In this document: positions 59,779 through 64,000 of the stretch, in pieces
Layout: each line of letters starts with the position of its first letter
Position numbering within the stretch: the stretch's first letter is position 1
From: Nicoliella spurrieriana
GTDB lineage: Bacteria > Bacillota > Bacilli > Lactobacillales > Lactobacillaceae
Direction of reading: 5' to 3'
DNA: 64,000 nucleotides
NCBI RefSeq assembly: GCF_023380205.1
Contig: NZ_CP093361.1
Coordinates: 620,001-684,000 of the forward strand
The notes under the pieces: model-generated
Seen by the model: the letters and a program-made list of their open reading frames with translations, nothing else
Told to the model about the DNA's origin: nothing
Database searches by the model: none
Made by a program: the position numbers and the translations under genes

Positions 59779-62700
59779 TGCTGCTGATTCTGCTGACGTG
59801 GTCGCATCCTCACAAGCTGCCACGGCCAGTGCTGCTGCTGATGCCACTGTCACTGCCAGTCAAACGGCAGCGACTGCGACTCAAGCTGCTTCAAGTGCCG
59901 CATCTAAGGCTGCTTCGGACGCCAAGGCTGCCGATGCTGCTGCGCAAGCTGCTTCATCTGCGAACGCGCTTGCATCTGCTGCCGCTAGTGCTGAGGATCA
60001 AGGCTCCACCAGTGCCAGCAACGCCCTTAGCTCCGCTACTAGCGCCAATACGGCGGCAAGGAATGCTGCCCAGGGTGCCGATAGTAACGCCGCACTCGCA
60101 TCTAGTTATGCGAGTGCCGCCGCAGTATCGACGAGCTCCACGGCCAGTGCGAATAGCATGACCTCTGCTGCTGCCAAGGCTGCTGATGGTTATGCATCTG
60201 CATATCCAGCTAATACCGTGGTGACTTCCGCTGCATCCGTAATCAATTCGGCTGCCGGAACGGCTAGTGCCGCCAATGCCGATGCAACCGTTGCTAACTC
60301 GGCTGCGCAATCCGCGAAGGAAGCTGCGAGTGCTGCTGCGCAATCTGCAAACGTCCAAAGTACGAATGCTAGTTCCGCTGCCAGCGCCGCCACTTCCGCT
60401 GCTCAAATGGCCCAAAGCTACGCAGCTGCCGGCAATGCTGACTCCGCATCATCTGCGAACGTGGTTGCTTCTACCCAGGCCATGACCGCTAGTTTCGCTG
60501 CTAGCCAGGCCGTTGTTGCTAGCCTTGCCGCTTCGACTGCGGCCCAGGTAGCAGCCAGTGCTTCGGTCAGAGCTGCTTCTGATGCCCAAGTTGCCAGTGC
60601 TGCTGCCGATGCCGCTTCCACGGCTTCGGTCACTGCATCCAGTGCCGCTAGTGCTGAGGATGCTGGTGTGAGTCAAGCTAGTTCTGCTGCCTCCGCTACT
60701 GCAAGTGCAACTGCGATCGTCATCTCCGCTGCCAGTGGGGTAAGTGCAAACGACCGGTTGGCTTCCATCTATGCAAGTGTCACGAGTTCAGCAACTAGCG
60801 ATGTTGAAAGCAATAGCAGTATTGCATCCAGTGCTACGACCTCCGCTAATAGCTACGCCTCAGCACATCCATCCAATGCAGTTATTAAATCAGCTGCCTC
60901 CGTGGTCAACTCCGCTGCCGTAGTTACTAGCTCAGCCAACGTGGTGCTCAACGCTGCTAACGCCGTTGCCCAATCCGCAAAGAGCGTTGCCAGTGCTGCT
61001 GCTGATTCTGCAAACCAACAAAGTAGCGTCGCCAGTGTCGCTTCCGTGGCTGCGAGTGCTGCCGCTTCAACTGCCAACAGCTACGCTGCCATTGGCAATG
61101 TTGATTCAGCTGCCTCCGCGAATGTAATTGCATCGCAACAAGCTTCGACTGCCAATCAAGCTGCTGCTGCCGCTGTGGTTGCTAGTCAAAACGCTGCGAA
61201 CGCTACTCAATCTGCAGCGAGTGCGTTCGCTAACGCCGCTGCTGCCGCTAAGGCCGCTTCCGCTGCTGCCAGTGCCGCATCATCTGCGAACGTGGTGGCT
61301 TCGACTGCCGCTTCGGCAAACGATGCTGAAAACACGAGTGCCAGCACCGCGCTTAGTTCTGCTACCAGTGCTAGCGCAGTGGCCGTCAGTGCCGCCAATG
61401 GTGCTAACACCAACGCTAGCCTCGCAGTTAGTTACGCCAGTGCTGCGATGATTTCGACCAGTTCAACCGCCAGTGCGAATGATTCAGCAGCCACTGCGAA
61501 CCGGTCAGCTGAAAGCTATGCTTCTAACCACCCAACGAACCCAGGGGTTACCTCTGCTGCTGAATTAGCTAGTTCCGCTGCGTTCGTGGCTAGTTCGGCT
61601 CACTCCGATGCTGACGTTGCGAATGCTGATGCCCAAGCTGCTAAGAGTGCTGCTATTTCAGCTGCCACCCTTGCCAACTTGCACAGCACCACCGCCAGTT
61701 CGGCTGCCAGTGCCGCTAGTTATGCTGCAGCCCAGGCAAGCAGCTATGCCAATACTGGTAATTCTGCTTCTGCCGATTCCGCAAATGTGATCGCTGCTCA
61801 ACAAACCGCGCTTGCTAGTTCCGCTGCTGCTCAAATCGTAGCTGCTAGTCAAGCCGCATCGATTGCGAACCAATCCGCTGCGAGTGCTTCGGTCAGAGCG
61901 GCTTCAGACGCACAATTAGCCATTGATGCAGCGACTACCGCTGCGAGTGCGAGTGCAACCACAACGAGTGCTGCTAGTGGGGCTGATGCTGAATCCAGCA
62001 GCGCCACTGCTTCCTCATCGGAAGCAAGTAGCGCTACCGTGGCTGCCAGTGCCGCTGCGAGCGGTGCGACTGCCGATGCTGCCTTAGCATCGAGCTACGC
62101 TAGTGCCACCGCGGTTTCCACCAGCGCGACTGCGAATGCAGATCAAGCTGCGAATACCGCTGCGGTTACTGCTAACAGCGCTGCTGCTGCTCATGCTTCC
62201 AACGTAGTCGTTAGTTCCGCTGCTGCAGTCGCTACTTCAGCCGCCAGTGCTGCGAGCGCTGCGCACGTGGTTGCTGACTCCGCGAATGCGGATGCGCAAT
62301 CGGCTAAGAATGCTGCCAGCGTTGCTGCTAACTCAGCGAATGCCCAAAGCATGCTCGCTAGTTCGGCCGCCCTTGCTGCCAGCGTTGCCGCATCGAACGC
62401 CCAACGGGATGCCGCTTCTGGAGACTCTGCCTCCGCATCGGCTGCCAACGTGGTCGCTTCCACGCAGGCTTCAACCGCCAGTGTTGCGGCCGCTGCTGCA
62501 GTGGCTGCTTCACAAACCGCATCGACTGCGACCGTCTCAGCATCTAATGATGCAATGACGGCTTCATCCGCTGCGAGCGTTGCCAGTGCCGCTGCCAGTG
62601 CTGCTGATTCCGCCAGTGCAGTTGCATTTAGTGCCGCTAGTGCTGAGGATGCTGGCGTAAGGAGTGCCAGTGCTGCTTCATCTGAAGCCGCTAGTGCTAC

Positions 62701-64000
62701 GCCAGCCGCTTCGAATGCTGCTAGTGCCACGAATGTAAATGCCAGCCTTGCCGCTAGTGCTGCGATTGCAACATCCACTTCGACTGATACCACCACGAGT
62801 GCCGCTAGTGTAACTGCTGCTTCGGCTGCAATTGCAAATAGCATTGCTGCTGGCCATACTGCAAACGCCGTGGTTAGTTCCGCTACTTCCGTAGTCAATT
62901 CCGCAGCTGCCGTAGCCAGTTCGGCCCATGCCGACGCTGCATTAGCCAATACTGATGCTCAATCAGCAACCAGTGTTGCCAGTGCCGCTGCTCAAACAGC
63001 CACGGCCCAAAGTACGCTTGCTAGTTCCGCTGCCAGTGCTGCAACTTCGGCTGCCGCAGTTGCTAAGCAGGCGGCCGTAGTCGGGAATGCCTCCCTGGCC
63101 GCATCTGCGAACGTGGTGGCTGCATCGCAAGCTGCGACTGCTTCAACTGCAACCTCCGTTGCTGTTGCCGCTAGTCAAGCTGCTTCGACTGCTGCAGAAT
63201 CCGCTGCCAGCGACTCTGCCCGGGCTGCTTCCGATGCGCAGTTGGCCATTGCTGCCGCTAGTGCCGCATCATCTGCTACCATGGTTGCGAGTGTTGCTGC
63301 CAGTGCTGAAGATGCCGAATCCAACCGGGCCGGCGCTTCATCATCCGAAGCTGATCGTGCCAACGTGACGGCTTCTGCTGCTGCCAGTGGGGCGGTCGTA
63401 AATGCCAGCCTTGCTGCTAGTTATGCCAGTGCTGCTTCAATTGCCACTAGCACGACTGCCAGTGCCGATGCTGCCGCAACTTCATCAGCATCAGCCGCCA
63501 ACAGTGCTGCCGCAACGCATCCAAATAATCCGGTCGTAAGCTCCGCCGATGCAGTGGTTAATTCCGCTGCGAGCGTAGTTAGCTCCGCGCATGCGGATGC
63601 CAACGTTGCCAATGCCGCTGCCCAATCGGCTAAGAACGTCGCCAGTGCCGCTGCCCAATCCGCAGTTGCCCAAAACGCATTGGCTAGTTCCGCCGCTAGT
63701 GTTGCCAGTGTTGCTGATTCAAATGCTAAGCACTTCGCTGATGTAGGGGACTCCTCCGCCGCAAACTCTGCGAACGTGATTGCTGCGCAACAGGCATCGA
63801 TTGCAAGTTCGGCTGCCAGTGCGGTGGTGGTTGCCAGTCAAACGGCTTCCACGGCCACTCAATCCGCATCCAGTGCTGCTGACCGGGCCGCCAGTGATGC
63901 GAGTGTTGCCACTGCGGCTGCCAAGGTAGTTGCTACTGCCACGACCACGGTCACGAGTGCTGCAAGCGCTAATGATCAAGCCGACTCCAGTGCAAATGAC
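59753..64000 (+). CDS. Adhesin B, continuation after the frameshift (3' end outside window)
   Basis: Frame 2 is Ala/Ser repeat from SYAAAGN at 59753 to the last codon at 63998-64000 (ending SSAND). I spot-read it near 60062, 61502, 62702, 62942, 63302 and 63962 and found the repeat intact without stops. It holds about 6.5 stalk units that are more diverged than the central ones, including a Met-containing SMTSAAAKAADGYAS and a TTTSAASVTAAS variant. It has no start signal of its own and is not an independent gene. The C-terminal domain, anchor and terminator lie beyond the window. Confidence 0.82.

Larger units (their letters stand above)
18607..64000 (+). pseudogene. Giant SRR adhesin B, interrupted by an amber codon and a 2-base deletion; 3' end outside window
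   Basis: Read through both lesions, this gene encodes more than 15,130 residues in the window and continues to the right. Order: signal peptide (residues 1 to about 50), Ser-rich stretch (about 51-298), Tyr-motif domain (about 299-425), linker, beta-solenoid binding region (about 595-965), second binding-region part (to about 1207), then Ala/Ser stalk (1208 to the end). Frame 1 is open from 18607 to 59778 except TAG at 18883-18885. After a 2-base loss near 59750, coding continues in frame 2 from 59753 to base 64000. The C-terminus is unseen; by analogy with A it may be DUF5776-like. It is paralogous to adhesin A in domain order and sequence. Because both lesions are single small events in an otherwise well-kept frame, sequencing error or a recently disabled allele are both possible. 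I cannot tell which. Confidence 0.75.
38326..64000 (+). repeat. Phase-locked satellite-like array: 663-base units in alternating 1,326-base pairs
   Basis: The boundary motif (a residue, P, a residue, N) starts at 38326 + 663k. I located it at k = 0-4, 10, 20 and 32 (59542). At k = 33-38 it lies exactly 2 bases early (60203, 60866, 61529, 62192, 62855, 63518). Two 221-residue unit types alternate. One contains a GTQGSASAS turn and ASGANANATLASSYASDA. The other contains an AGDAGSSSANASSSEAAS turn and ASGANNDANLASS. Both share SAHADANSANADAQSAKS and SYAAAGN. Thus 38 complete units and a partial one are present. Copies five pairs apart (40861 and 47491) still look about 95% identical by eye with mostly third-position changes, while units beyond about 55 kb are clearly more diverged. 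The array runs off the window. Confidence 0.92.

Noticed and set aside
59778-60161. Leu/Arg/Pro-rich plus-strand frame starting right at the frameshift
   Set aside because: It is frame 3. The true continuation of the repeat is frame 2 from 59753. Similar Leu/Pro-rich frames occur all along the stalks as out-of-frame shadows.
62191-62949. Long antisense open frames rich in Ala, Glu and Leu (for example a 252-codon frame on the minus strand, and many of 60-180 codons throughout both stalks)
   Set aside because: They arise because GCN and AGY/TCN codons rarely read as stops on the opposite strand. They repeat with the same 1,326-base period, have no ribosome binding sites and track the sense repeat exactly.
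38326-64000. CRISPR or non-coding satellite interpretation of the regular repeats
   Set aside because: Units are 663 bases long, multiples of three, translate without stops and show third-position variation. There are no short palindromic repeats with unique spacers.

Overview
The window is almost entirely two giant, head-to-tail, plus-strand genes for serine/alanine-rich repeat (SRR) surface adhesins. The host looks like a lactic acid bacterium of the Lactobacillaceae. The reasons are a KxYKxGKxW-like signal peptide with a GGAG ribosome binding site, pectate-lyase-like beta-solenoid adhesive domains of the kind seen in Limosilactobacillus SRR proteins, and a C-terminal domain resembling the lactobacillar DUF5776 family. 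The genus cannot be fixed from this sequence. No RNA gene, insertion sequence, CRISPR array or housekeeping gene is visible. The accessory SecA2/SecY2 export genes and glycosyltransferases that normally accompany SRR proteins are also not in the window.

Layout. Positions 1-18424 hold the 3' part of adhesin A (6,140 codons in the window; the start lies upstream). It has a beta-solenoid binding region (to about 1729), about 15.8 kb of Ala/Ser repeat (1730 to about 17560) in units of about 220 residues, a Tyr/Gly-motif segment, and a C-terminal DUF5776-like domain. It has no LPXTG sorting signal. A 182-base gap contains a strong intrinsic terminator (18437-18488) and the ribosome binding site of the next gene. 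Positions 18607-64000 hold adhesin B, paralogous to A and running off the right edge. It has a signal peptide, a short Ser-rich stretch, a Tyr-motif domain, a beta-solenoid binding region (to about 22227), and then more than 41 kb of Ala/Ser repeat.

Adhesin B is interrupted twice as sequenced: an in-frame amber codon at 18883-18885 (codon 93) and a 2-base deletion near 59750. Ignoring both, it would encode more than 15,130 residues. Either it is a pseudogene or these are sequence errors; the reading frame is otherwise well kept throughout.

The most striking structure is the second half of B. From 38326 to the window end the repeat is an array of 663-base (221-residue) units arranged as alternating pairs of 1,326 bases. 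In effect it is a coding satellite with higher-order repeats. Landmark motifs fall at 38326 + 663k for k = 0-32 and exactly 2 bases early for k = 33-38. The array therefore shows no net length change except that one deletion, although unit sequences diverge clearly towards the 3' side. This argues that the 221-residue length is structurally constrained, perhaps as a regular Ala-rich helical stalk rather than a disordered mucin-like linker.
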